Assembly (NCBI RefSeq): GCF_016862955.1
Contig: NZ_BONY01000008.1
Coordinates: forward strand, 1 to 64,000
Reading direction: 5' to 3'
Origin: Rhizocola hellebori
Lineage (GTDB): Bacteria > Actinomycetota > Actinomycetes > Mycobacteriales > Micromonosporaceae
Length of the DNA: 64,000 bases
This document shows positions 9,881-19,000 of this stretch, one piece after another. The translations under genes and the position numbers were made by a program. Under the pieces are notes generated by a model. The model saw only the letters and a list, made by a program, of their open reading frames with translations, searched no databases and had not been told where the DNA came from. The stretch's first letter is position 1; every line of letters begins with the position of its first letter.

Positions 9881-10655
9881 GGAACTGCCTGGCCTGACGA
9901 TCGATGTCGGGCCAGGCACTCTCACGGCGCAGGATGGCGCTTTCCAGCTCGCGTAGGTGGGGGCCGGGATCCAAGCCGTGTTCTGTGGCAAGCAGATCGC
10001 GGCATTGGCGGTAGACCGCGAGCGCATCGGCGGGCCGGTCGCTGCGATAGAGCGCCGCCATGAGCTGGCCGACCAGCCGCTCGCGCAAGGGGTTGGCCGC
10101 CACCAATGCGGTGAGGTCCAGGACTGCCTCCCGGTGCAGCCCGACCGCCAAGTCGAGGTCGGCAAGCTGCTCGCAGGCGCTCAACCGCAGCTCGCGGAGC
10201 TGGACTCGGGCAGGTTCGGCAAAGACAGCGCTGATGCCGGACAAAGGCTCTCCTCGCCAGAGGGTCAGGGCTTCGCGCAGCATCTGACCGGCCTGGCGAG
10301 GATTGGCGTGATCTTGTGCCTGCTTTGTCTTGGCCTCAAAGAGGTTGAGGTCGATCTGGTCGTCGGCGGCTTCCAGGCGATAGCCGCCGGGAACCGAGAC
10401 GAGATGGTCCGCTCCGGCCTGCCGCAGAGCCTTACGGACCGCGAACACCAGGGCGTAGACCTGTGCTTGGACGGTCGAGGGCAGCTCATCGCCCCAAAGC
10501 GCGTCCATCAGCTCGGCCGAGGAGATTGAGCGACCCCGATTGAGCACAAGGTAAGCCAGCACTGCCCGGCGGCGGGGTCTATCCAGCGTTACTGGCCGGT
10601 CACCGGCCATGATCTCGACGGAACCCAGGACGTTGAACCGGATCTGTGGCGCCAT
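9873..10655 (-). CDS. SARP-family regulator (winged helix + BTAD)
   Basis: Compact 260-aa SARP of the AfsR/DnrI/RedD type. An N-terminal OmpR-like winged helix (IRFNVLGSVEI ... LDRPRRRAVLAYLVLNRGR ... ELMDALWG) is followed by the bacterial transcriptional activation domain (DLNLFEAKTKQAQ ... YRQCRDLLATEHGLDPGPHL). The ATG at 10655 was chosen because GAGGAAGG lies just upstream and the family starts here; the open frame extends 22 codons further. These regulators bind paired direct repeats and activate secondary metabolism or toxin genes. It lies downstream of a two-component system on the same strand, separated by 134 bp containing a hairpin. No target cluster is adjacent. Confidence 0.88.
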   Translation of the reverse strand: MAPQIRFNVLGSVEIMAGDRPVTLDRPRRRAVLAYLVLNRGRSISSAELMDALWGDELPSTVQAQVYALVFAVRKALRQAGADHLVSVPGGYRLEAADDQIDLNLFEAKTKQAQDHANPRQAGQMLREALTLWRGEPLSGISAVFAEPARVQLRELRLSACEQLADLDLAVGLHREAVLDLTALVAANPLRERLVGQLMAALYRSDRPADALAVYRQCRDLLATEHGLDPGPHLRELESAILRRESAWPDIDRQARQFLR

Positions 10656-10755
10656 AATAATGCCTTCCTCGTTCCAGCTGTGCGCGTCGAGGACACGCCG
10701 AGCTGTGAGGAATTGCTGCACCGCATCCGAAGGTTTCGGCCAGGCCCGAGGACAA

Positions 10756-10778
10756 CCGCCTCGTTTCGGCTGAGGCGG
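10756..10778 (-). terminator. Hairpin after the response regulator
   Basis: Inverted repeat CCGCCTC (10756-10762) / GAGGCGG (10772-10778) with a 9-nt loop, 12 nt beyond the response-regulator stop codon on the minus strand. It probably ends the two-component operon before the SARP gene. Confidence 0.5.
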
Positions 10779-10789
10779 AGTTCTTTCCG

Positions 10790-11431
10790 TTACGCGCCAA
10801 GATATTTGAGCACGGCCAGGACCCGGCGGTGGTCGGTGTCGGTCGGCGGCAGGTCGAGCTTGGCGAAGATGTTGCTCACGTACTTCTCGACCGCGCTGTG
10901 GCTGACCTTCAGCGCCTCCGTGATGCCGTTGTTGGAGCGGCCCTCCGCCATCAGCTTCAGCACCTCCTGCTCGCGCGGGGTGAGGCGCCGCATCGGGTCG
11001 TCACGGCGGCGTACCAACAACTGAGCGACGACTTCGGGATCCAACGCCGTGCCTCCGGCGGCCACGCGGCGCAGCGCATCAAGGAAGTCCGAGACCCGGG
11101 CGACCCTGTCCTTCAGCAGGTATCCGACGCCGCTGGTGTCGACCGAGAGCAGGTCGGTGGCATAACTCTCCTCGACATACTGCGAGAGCACACAAACGGC
11201 GATCTTCGGGTACTGACGCCGGATGACCAGCGCCGCCCGGATGCCCTCGTCGGTATGCGTCGGCGGCATCCGCACATCGACCACGACCACGTCGGGCCGG
11301 TGGGTGTCGACGGCGGTCAGGAGCTGGTCGGCGTCGGCCACCGCGGCGACGACATCGAAGCCGCCGTCGCGCAGCAGCTTGGTCAGACCGGCCCGCAGCA
11401 GAACGGAATCCTCGGCTAGCACTACTCGCAT
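10790..11431 (-). CDS. NarL/LuxR-family response regulator
   Basis: 213-aa two-component response regulator. The receiver domain has the acidic pair (AEDS), phosphoacceptor D52 (VVVVDVRMP) and the conserved Lys in YLLKDRV. The C-terminal LuxR-type helix-turn-helix includes LTPREQEVLKLMAEG and the recognition helix HSAVEKYVSNIFAKL. It overlaps the upstream histidine kinase by 10 bp, so the two are one operon and a cognate pair. Close in type to the many actinobacterial HisKA_3/NarL pairs; the signal is unknown. Confidence 0.93.
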   Translation of the reverse strand: MRVVLAEDSVLLRAGLTKLLRDGGFDVVAAVADADQLLTAVDTHRPDVVVVDVRMPPTHTDEGIRAALVIRRQYPKIAVCVLSQYVEESYATDLLSVDTSGVGYLLKDRVARVSDFLDALRRVAAGGTALDPEVVAQLLVRRRDDPMRRLTPREQEVLKLMAEGRSNNGITEALKVSHSAVEKYVSNIFAKLDLPPTDTDHRRVLAVLKYLGA

Positions 11432-12663
11432 GGGAGATCCACGGTAATGGTGGTCGGGCCTCCAGGCGGACTCACCACTGTCAGTCTGCCGTCGACGGCG
11501 GCCGCCCGCTGCGCCAGCCCCTGCAGCCCGGTGCCGGTGCTGTCGACCGATGCGCCGCCGCGACCATCATCGGTGACCGCGATGATCAGACGGTCGCCTA
11601 CGCGTTGCGCTGCGATCTCGGCCCGGCTCGCCTCCGCATGCTTGGCAATGTTCGTCAGCGCTTCCGAAACAGCGAAATAGGCGATCGCCTCGATGCTGGG
11701 CGAACATCGCTGTCCGATGTGGACATTCAGCTGCACCGGCAGCGACGCCCGCGCTGCGACTCCGGAAAGCGCCGCGTCCAGGCCGCGATCGTTGAGCACG
11801 GCCGGGTGCAGGCCTCGCACGAAGTCGCGCAGCTCGGCCAGCGCAGCCGTGGCGTCCTCGTGCGCCGCGGCGATGACCGCTGCGTCCTGTGGCGACCGGT
11901 CGGTGGACGCGGCGCGGGCCATACCCAGGTTCAGCGCCAGCGACACGAGGCGCTGCTGCACACCGTCGTGCAGGTCACGTTCGATCCGGCGTCGTTGCGT
12001 GTCTTCCGCGGCGACCAGGTCGGCTCGGCTGCGCGCCAGCGACTCGACCCGCTCGGCAAGCTCCTCGGCGTGGTCGCGGCCGAGCAGCCGCCGGGCCGCG
12101 GCGGTGTCGGCTGCGGCGACCCCGCGCGCCAGCCAAGGCGCGGCGAACAGCAACACCGTGGCACCGCCGAACGCCAGCAGGCCCCGAGGCCCAGACATGC
12201 TTTCGCTCCACAGAGCCGCCAGCAACGGCGCCGCCCAGCAGAGCACGACAGCAACGCCGCCGAGACCGCCCAGCAGTGGAGCGAGTAGGTGGTAGACGAG
12301 CTGCCGCCACATGCCGCTGGCAGTCCACAGCCGAACGCTCCGCCGCCAACCGGTGCCGGGGCCGTACTTCGGCGCGGCGATGTCGACGCCGAGCAGTGCC
12401 CGGAACCTCTCCCGTTGCAGCGCGCTGAAGAATCGCACGCACGACGGCACCGCCAGCGGAACCACGACGGCGACCACCACGTAAAGCACCCGAAGCATCC
12501 AGGAGCCGGTAGGGCCCTCGGCGAGGCTCAACACGGCAGCCCACCACAGCACCGCCGCCGAGCAGATCACCGCGCCCGTCGTGACGCTCAGGAACATCCC
12601 GGCCACCACGTGGAAGGTCGCCTGCCAGGCCCATGGCGAAGCCAGCGCACGCACTGGGGTCAT
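11422..12663 (-). CDS. Sensor histidine kinase (HisKA_3/HATPase)
   Basis: 413-aa membrane kinase. The N-terminal half has about four hydrophobic segments (near residues 15-45, 55-80, 120-150 and 160-180), like the actinobacterial 'putative sensor' membrane module. The dimerisation/phosphoacceptor block is IERDLHDGVQQRLVS, with His at about residue 229. The ATPase domain shows the N box (ALTNIAKHAEAS), G1 (DDGRGGA) and G2 (GTGLQGLAQRA). The ATG at 12663 is the first good start. It is transcribed with the downstream response regulator and is divergent from the secreted hydrolase at 12815. Confidence 0.92.
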   Translation of the reverse strand: MTPVRALASPWAWQATFHVVAGMFLSVTTGAVICSAAVLWWAAVLSLAEGPTGSWMLRVLYVVVAVVVPLAVPSCVRFFSALQRERFRALLGVDIAAPKYGPGTGWRRSVRLWTASGMWRQLVYHLLAPLLGGLGGVAVVLCWAAPLLAALWSESMSGPRGLLAFGGATVLLFAAPWLARGVAAADTAAARRLLGRDHAEELAERVESLARSRADLVAAEDTQRRRIERDLHDGVQQRLVSLALNLGMARAASTDRSPQDAAVIAAAHEDATAALAELRDFVRGLHPAVLNDRGLDAALSGVAARASLPVQLNVHIGQRCSPSIEAIAYFAVSEALTNIAKHAEASRAEIAAQRVGDRLIIAVTDDGRGGASVDSTGTGLQGLAQRAAAVDGRLTVVSPPGGPTTITVDLPCE

Positions 12664-12814
12664 GTCTTCACATTAGGTATCGCGGCACCGGCAGGCCATC
12701 GAGGAAACCCTGCGATGGGGTGTGGAAAACCTCAAGGCGGTCCGGCTGGCCACCCCACTTACAGCCGTGCCGTGCGGTGGCAACGTCGACGCGGTACCCC
12801 TATAGGAGAGAGCT

Positions 12815-14332
12815 ATGAGACGAACACCTTGGATCGCGGCGGTCGCCGCATTGCTGGCCGCCACTGCCGGGCAGGCCACGGCAGCAAGCACCTCTCCCGA
12901 CGACGGCCTCACGCAGTTTCACCATCAGCGCATCGGCTGGAAGTCGTGTCAGCGCAGTCCGGACGACGTGGAAGGCCAGGCGCTGGACGAGGCCGGGGTG
13001 CAATGCGCCGACATCCGCGTCCCGCTCGACTACAGCAGGCCGCGTGGGCGAAGCATCACCGTGGCGATCGCCCGCAGCAAGGCCACCGACACCGCCCACT
13101 ACCTCGGCCCGTTGATGATCAACCTGGGCGGCCCGGCCAACCCGGTGCTCTTCGCCGTTCCCCTGGCCAGGCAGGCGATGGGCGCGACCGGCGCCAGGTT
13201 CGACATCGTCGGCATGGACCTCCGCTTCTCCGGTCGCAGCACGCCGATCGACTGCGGCTGGCCGGCCAGTTGGCTGCCTCGCTCCGCCGGCACCGACCGC
13301 GAGAGTTTCGACCGGATGGTGGCGCTGTCGAAGGATCTCGCCCAGCGATGCGCTCACACCAACGCCGACCTGCTGCCTCACGCTTCCACAGCCAACGCCG
13401 CCCGTGACATGGACGTCATCCGAGCCGCGCTCGCCGCGCCGAGGCTGTCGTTCCTCGGCTACTCACAGGGCAGTTACCTTGGCGCGCAATATGTGCAGCG
13501 GTTCCCGGAGCGGGCCGGGCGGATCGTCCTGGACAGCGCCATCGACCCCGACCAACCCGGCGTGACGATCCTGGCCGACCCGACCGTGGCCGTGCGGCGC
13601 GAGGCTGCACTGCGGCAGTGGGCTACCCTGGTCGCGCAACACGACGACCTGTTCCACCTCGGGACGACGGTCGAGCAGGTGCTCAGCACCGTTTCTCGGG
13701 TCTATCTGGCCGCCGCCACCGCGCCGCTGCGCGTAGGCCCCTACCCGGTGGACGACACGCTCATCCCCGGCATCATCGTCGGCCTGCTGACCGACGACAG
13801 CGAGGAAGCCGCCCTCGAGCTTGCGGCCACCGTGCAGGTGCTGGTCCAGGCGGCCGACACCGGTAGCGCCGAACCGACACCGGCCCTCGCCACCACCCTG
13901 GCCGGGCAGCTGACCGGCCGGGACTCCGCGCTGCGCAGCGCATCGACCGCCTTCCAATGCGGCGACGCTCCGGTGTCGCGCAACGTCGAAACCTATTGGC
14001 GCACCGTCGAGGCGAGGCGGGCGCAGGCACCCCTGTTCGGCCCGCTGGGCGCCAACATCACCCCGTGCGCGTTCTGGCCGAACCCTGTGCAACGCCCGAT
14101 CCTGATCCGCAACGGCGTACCGGCTTTGGTCGTCCAGGCCGCCGGCGACATCGGCGCGATCCTCGAATTTGGTCAGGCCATGCACCAAAACCTGAGCGGC
14201 TCTCGAATGATCACCTTGGCCGAGGTTCGCGACCACGGCGTCTACTTGTTCCGGGGATCGAGCTGCGTCGACACCGCCGTCAACTCCTACTTCGACACGG
14301 GCACCCTGCCCCCGGCCGACCTGACATGCTAG
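12815..14332 (+). CDS. Secreted alpha/beta-hydrolase, tripeptidyl aminopeptidase (TAP) type
   Basis: 505-aa exported serine hydrolase. AGGAGAG precedes ATG 12815; signal peptide MRRTPWIAAVAALLAATAGQ and cleavage near ATA. The core has the nucleophile elbow GYSQGSYLG, the preceding block VGMDLRFSGRS (equivalent to the usual D-R-G-T/S block) and a TAP-like C-terminal domain with the catalytic His in VRDHGVYLF. Two C-terminal Cys flank FRGSSCVD and ADLTC. Relatives remove N-terminal tripeptides or act as exported proteinases in streptomycetes. It is monocistronic here and divergent from the sensor kinase. Confidence 0.9.
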   Translation: MRRTPWIAAVAALLAATAGQATAASTSPDDGLTQFHHQRIGWKSCQRSPDDVEGQALDEAGVQCADIRVPLDYSRPRGRSITVAIARSKATDTAHYLGPLMINLGGPANPVLFAVPLARQAMGATGARFDIVGMDLRFSGRSTPIDCGWPASWLPRSAGTDRESFDRMVALSKDLAQRCAHTNADLLPHASTANAARDMDVIRAALAAPRLSFLGYSQGSYLGAQYVQRFPERAGRIVLDSAIDPDQPGVTILADPTVAVRREAALRQWATLVAQHDDLFHLGTTVEQVLSTVSRVYLAAATAPLRVGPYPVDDTLIPGIIVGLLTDDSEEAALELAATVQVLVQAADTGSAEPTPALATTLAGQLTGRDSALRSASTAFQCGDAPVSRNVETYWRTVEARRAQAPLFGPLGANITPCAFWPNPVQRPILIRNGVPALVVQAAGDIGAILEFGQAMHQNLSGSRMITLAEVRDHGVYLFRGSSCVDTAVNSYFDTGTLPPADLTC

Positions 14333-14530
14333 GACTTGCTCGGTGGCCGTAACAAGGTGTCAACGACCTATGCACAGTCCCTTTGCGGCGGTCACCCAGG
14401 AGTCGAAGAGCTGAAGCTCAGGAGGGTACCGTTTACCTGCCCTTTCAGCGCGAAAGGACTCAACCTGCGGTTCAAGCTCTTCGAATTCCATCGTTGTCTA
14501 CCCCTGTCGCGTCCTAGCGCGGCTGAACCA

Positions 14531-15127
14531 TCACACCTCTGAATGCGGATTTATTACTGCGGCCCCACGCAGTAATCCTTCATACATTTCGTCCGATACT
14601 TCCGCTCTTCTGCTCAGGTCAGAGATGGCGTTGCTTAGGAAGTCAACTGCCAAAGAAAGCCTACCTCCATTACCAAGTAACTCCGGCTCAAGCTCATAGC
14701 CGTTTGGACTCAGGGCCTCGGCCAATGGCTCAAGTACGTAATAGATCCATGATGGCTTGAACAAAGCATGTAGATCAGCTGAAGCAGCCACGAGGGCGGC
14801 GTCAATGCATAACGATACGTCAATTACGTACGTGCTCCATGGCGAGTCCAGGTCGTGACCACTCGGTACCGACGCGAGCATTCGATCCCGCAGCTCACGA
14901 TTATCCCGAGCAGGGGCTGCCCCAACCGCAAATTCCCTCGACATCAGAAGAGCCCTTTCTGCGTCGGGGAAGGTCCACCTGCGCATGAAATGCTCTTCCA
15001 CCTCTTGCAGGATCGGCAGCAAGGCGTATCCACAGGCACCGAAAAGTGCGGCTTTCCCCCGCAATGACAGTTGTGATAGTTGACCCTCTAAGGGTTTCGA
15101 GATCTGACCGAGGTCACTTACAGCCAT
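14531..15127 (-). CDS. Unknown 198-aa protein in the RHS tip region, possible immunity protein
   Basis: 198-aa soluble, mostly helical protein with a slightly acidic composition and no signal peptide or membrane segment. I do not recognise the family. The DNA looks clearly less G+C-rich than its surroundings, suggesting recent transfer. The ATG overlaps the stop of the 45-aa ORF upstream (TAATG), so it is translated by coupling. It lies on the same strand as, and 0.9 kb downstream of, the RHS toxin and the candidate immunity gene at 15548. Orphan immunity genes often accumulate in such places, so that role is a reasonable inference but is not shown by any motif. Confidence 0.6.
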   Translation of the reverse strand: MAVSDLGQISKPLEGQLSQLSLRGKAALFGACGYALLPILQEVEEHFMRRWTFPDAERALLMSREFAVGAAPARDNRELRDRMLASVPSGHDLDSPWSTYVIDVSLCIDAALVAASADLHALFKPSWIYYVLEPLAEALSPNGYELEPELLGNGGRLSLAVDFLSNAISDLSRRAEVSDEMYEGLLRGAAVINPHSEV

Positions 15128-15264
15128 TAGTTATGCTCGATTCCTAGTGTGTCCGTCTGGCCCGCGCAATCATGTCGAGTAGGTCCACAGGCACCCTGAT
15201 TGTCACCGGCCATACGTTTCAACGGCGACGGCAGTTCAAAGAGGTTCGGCCGCTTATCATGCAT
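15127..15264 (-). CDS. 45-aa ORF with a Cys-containing C-terminal half, coupled to the 198-aa gene
   Basis: Short ORF (starts MHDKRPNLFELPSP) with a good ribosome-binding site (AGGAAGAG) just upstream of ATG 15264. Its stop overlaps the next start (TAATG). The second half, GACGPTRHDCAGQTDT, has two Cys and several Thr, a layout reminiscent of ribosomally made, modified peptide precursors, with a leader containing FELPSPL. No modification enzyme is adjacent, so a precursor role is speculative; it could also simply be a translational leader for the downstream gene. An overlapping 50-codon frame just upstream (15257-15409) is not claimed. Confidence 0.45.
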   Translation of the reverse strand: MHDKRPNLFELPSPLKRMAGDNQGACGPTRHDCAGQTDTLGIEHN

Positions 15265-15547
15265 CAGCTCTTCCTGGGGCCCATCGGGCGGCAGCACGGT
15301 CGGGGCCCCGCCCGCGAGCCGCGACAGCGGCGTCGGCAAGGGCGGGGCCGAAAGCGGCGACCTGCGGGGCGACGGACGCGGTGACGGTCAGGTGAATGCT
15401 GGCCGGCATGGCAAAGCCGAATGTAGCCTCTTGTATTCAAGAATGCAGACAGGAACGAGGGTCAGCCGGCCGACCACGACGTGATCATGCCGCTCTGATT
15501 CCGCCGAGTTTATGCTTCTACTGACCCTGTTCATGACCTACCAGCCT

Positions 15548-16033
15548 TTAATTGTCATCGGCGAGCTTCTCAGATCGCAGTACTGCGCCGATGATCTGAT
15601 GGCAGCTATACGTTTTGCCCTGAATCTTGCGCCTCATGACTTCCTCACTAAGTAACTCACCGGCAGCGACCAACTGTTGGGCCACAAACGTTCTGGCCTC
15701 CGCTGGCTCCAAAACGTTCGAGTCGTCGACACCTACATGGATCACCAACTCTCTGCGAGCCTTAAGCCATCGATCGATGAACAGACCCGTGCGGGGCGGT
15801 GTCCAAGCCGTTCCGGGGTACAGAAAGACCAGGAACAGCGCGATCTGCTTGTCGCTCACATCGAGCTCGTCAAGTTCGTCGTGCGCTACAAAGGCCGCAT
15901 TCTTCGCCGCATTCGCGAATCGTCTTATATGAACGTTTGCGATCCGGCCGCCGCCCTCTACACCACCGATGTCAAGCACAAGGCGGGATCCACTATCAAC
16001 GTCAGGAGACATGTGTATCGCCCTCATGATCAC
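15548..16033 (-). CDS. Candidate immunity protein for the RHS toxin tip
   Basis: 161-aa soluble protein immediately downstream of the RHS gene. The GTG at 16033 overlaps the RHS stop (GTGA); an ATG at 16027 is an alternative start. It has no signal peptide, membrane segment or recognised domain. Its sequence is mixed alpha/beta (for example HDELDELDVSDKQIALFL and VEPAEAR-like helical stretches), and its DNA shares the lower G+C of the toxin tip. In polymorphic toxin systems the gene directly after the toxin normally encodes the neutralising partner, so position, overlap and matching composition support an immunity role. The family is unknown to me. Confidence 0.7.
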   Translation of the reverse strand: MIMRAIHMSPDVDSGSRLVLDIGGVEGGGRIANVHIRRFANAAKNAAFVAHDELDELDVSDKQIALFLVFLYPGTAWTPPRTGLFIDRWLKARRELVIHVGVDDSNVLEPAEARTFVAQQLVAAGELLSEEVMRRKIQGKTYSCHQIIGAVLRSEKLADDN

Positions 16034-19000
16034 TGGAGGTCGGGAATCGAGAGGTCATGCTTGTTGGTGAACCAATGAATGAAATCCCAGTCATTTTCGA
16101 TAGAAGAATCAGGACCGTTTTTGATCGACGGCCAAAGGGAGCCAGAATATGATTCCTTGTTCGCTTGCCCTGGGAACCGACTGACCAGCCAGGTCTCGAA
16201 GCTCTTCATCTCACGGCGGCCTCCCTGTTCCAGGATAACCATCTGCAAGTTGCCAAGTTCCTTCTTGGAATAGCGTGTCAACGGCGAGTCCGAGATACCC
16301 CACTTAACTACCGCTCTTGATTCAGGTGCCACAAGGGCATACAGGTAGTTAACAGCCGGGCTGTCATTGCTATTTCCATGGACCTTTGGCGGGTTCGTGC
16401 AGTTATGGACGAGGACAAGGGAATCCCCGGCGACAACATAGTAGGTGTGGACGTTGGCGACGGTGAGGTCGCGCATCAGCTCGGCGCCGTCGAGGCTTTC
16501 GACCGCGACCACTGAGAGTGTTTCGCCGTCGGTGCCCACTACCTTGGAGCGGCCTGGAATCAGCTCTGCGGCGTCCACCCAGGCTTGGGTCGAGGCATCC
16601 CAGAACGGATGGTGGTCGGTTGTTTCCAGGGTCGTCGGGCCGCGGGTGCTGCGGTCGCCTTCACCCTCGCCGACGGTGACGTTGGTCAGGTCTTCCTCGA
16701 GGTTGACGTGCAGAGATGTCACCGGTTGGGCCGAGGTTTCGCCGGTCACCGGGTCGGTGGCGACCACCTTCTCGCCGATCTCGATGTCACCGATCGCCTT
16801 GGCCGATCCGTCCGCCATGAGCACGGGCGTCGCGGGATCGAAGCTGTGCCAATAGTTGTCGCCCAGATCGCAGGCCTCCGGTTTGAACGACTCTTCCGGG
16901 TCGGGGTTGTTGTCACCGTCGCCCTTTCCGCCGCCGTCACCTCCGTCGGTGCCGCCACCGCCACCGCCACCCTCTCCGTCCGGGGTCGGGTTGTCGTCCC
17001 AGCCTCGCTCTTCCGGCGGCCGGTTGCGGTCGGTCGCCACATGCGGCCGTTGCTCAGGATCAACCTCTGGGTCTGGTTTCTTCGTATTGCCGCCGTCTTC
17101 GTCCGAGCCACGGTGCTTCTTGTCATAGATGTGGCGCAGCATGTCTTGGATCCGGCCCGCGATGTGTTTGCCGCCGCCGGTCAGGAAGGAGCCGATGGCC
17201 TGGCCGACCTTTTCCCCCGCCCGGTACCAGCAGGAGCCGTCACCACTGCCGAAGCAGTCGACGAGTGTGTCGCACGCATCGCTGAGAACACAGATCCATC
17301 CCGCGACCTTCAATAGCGGCGCAGAAAGCTTGCCCATCCAGCCGAAGTGCTCTACGAGCTTGCCTCCCCACGCGTCCGCCTCGGCCTTCATCTGCTCGAA
17401 GAATTCCTTTGCCACCCCCCACGCCGCGTCCCAGCTGGTGAGCTGGTCGAGGAATTCGTCGATGGCCGTCACGTCCGGGATGGGCGCATTGCTGATCAAG
17501 CCCGAGGCGAAGCACCACGCCGGTCCGTCTTTCTTGCAGGCTACCGCCGGATCCTCCGGAGGGTCGCAGCTCCACATGCTGCACCACCACTCGATTGAGC
17601 CCGCCTCAATGCCACGCTGACCCTCGCCGTAGACATAGTGGTGTCCGCTCGGGTCGGTGCGGGTAAGTGGATTCTCGCCAGCGTAGGCGTAGCGGTTGGC
17701 GCCAGCAGAACTTGGCGAGGCGGGATTCGTTGCGGTGTCGCGGGAGTCGAATTGCCCCGTGTCTGTGTTGTACCAACGCGCATGCATGTTGACGCGGCCG
17801 GTAGGCAGATCGGTCCACTCCGATTGATAGCCCAGGTTGCCTTTCATGGTTGCCGTCGTGAGCACCCGGCCGAGCGGGTCGTAGACGGTGGAGCCGGCTA
17901 GCGCGGTACCGGTAGCGGTGTACTGCCCCACGACGTCACCGTGCAGATCCGTCCAGGCGTAAAGCGCGGACGTGCTCTGCTTGACGCCGACCAGGTTGCC
18001 TGACGGGTCCCGTGAGTAGGTGGCGACAGCGTCCTTGGCGAGGTCGTTTTCCAGGCCCGAGTAAGCGAATCCGGTTGCCGTGGCTCGGCCAAGCGCATCG
18101 TACGAATACTGCGAATAGACTGTGGCCGAGCTGTATTGCCGGATGACCTGATCAAACGCGTCGGCTTGTGTGTTGAGGGTTACCGTTCCGGTGGTCGAGC
18201 TCTTGAGTGAGCCGCGTGCCGAGTATTGATATGTGGTCCCGGCCGGCGCGGAAGCCAAAAGCTGGTTGCGCTCGTTGTAGCTGAAGGTCTTTGAGCCGGC
18301 CTGAGTCCGGTTACCTGACTTGTCGTACTTGTAGGCCGTCGTCGTTGAGCCCGTTGTCCAGGAGCTCAGCCTGTTCGCATAGTCATAGGTGTAGGCGTTG
18401 GCGGTGGAGGCTCCAAACCCGACAGTGGTCTTGGAGATCTCGTTTCCGTTGTCGTCCCAGCCATACGTGATTTTGCCTATCTGGGTACCACCAGAGGTCT
18501 TCAGCTCATCGGTAATGGCCCGATGACGGTCGTCGTAGCCGAAGCGGCGCACATTTCCGGTACCACCGTGAACGATGGTGTCTGTCTGGCCCAGCGCGTT
18601 ATAGGTGAGCGCCAGCTGGATGCTCGCGCCAGAGTTGGCGATCGACGAGAGCAGCCCATTTGTGTAGCCATAGCTGGTGGTCCCCGCGGCGTCGGTGCGT
18701 GAAGTCAGCTGGCCATCACCGTTGTAGCCAAAGGAGGAGTTGCCCGACGGCCCGTTCGCCGAGAGCAGCAGACCGCGATCGTCATAGGTCAGCGTGTTGG
18801 GTGTCCCACCGGTACCGGACTTGAACTCCTTCATCCTCCCGGCGAGGTCGTAGTCGAAGACCCGGTCCACAGTCGCGGATTCCGCGCCAGCTCCGACGAT
18901 CTTCTTGACCTGGTCCATGTCGTCGTAGGTGTAGGTTTGCGAAACGCCGCCGGGCATATCCAATCGCGACACACGCAGCGCCACGTCATAGGTGCTGGTG

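Noticed and set aside
14346-14356. String like GTAACAAGGT, resembling the 16S rRNA 3' end
   Set aside because: Only about 10 bases match and the flanks do not; chance.
14336-14542. 68-codon plus-strand frame after the TAP-like hydrolase
   Set aside because: TTG start without ribosome-binding site, no recognised similarity, and it converges on the 198-aa gene; treated as non-coding.
15257-15409. 50-codon minus-strand frame overlapping the 45-aa ORF
   Set aside because: No ribosome-binding site and Ala/Arg-rich composition; possible leader but not supported.
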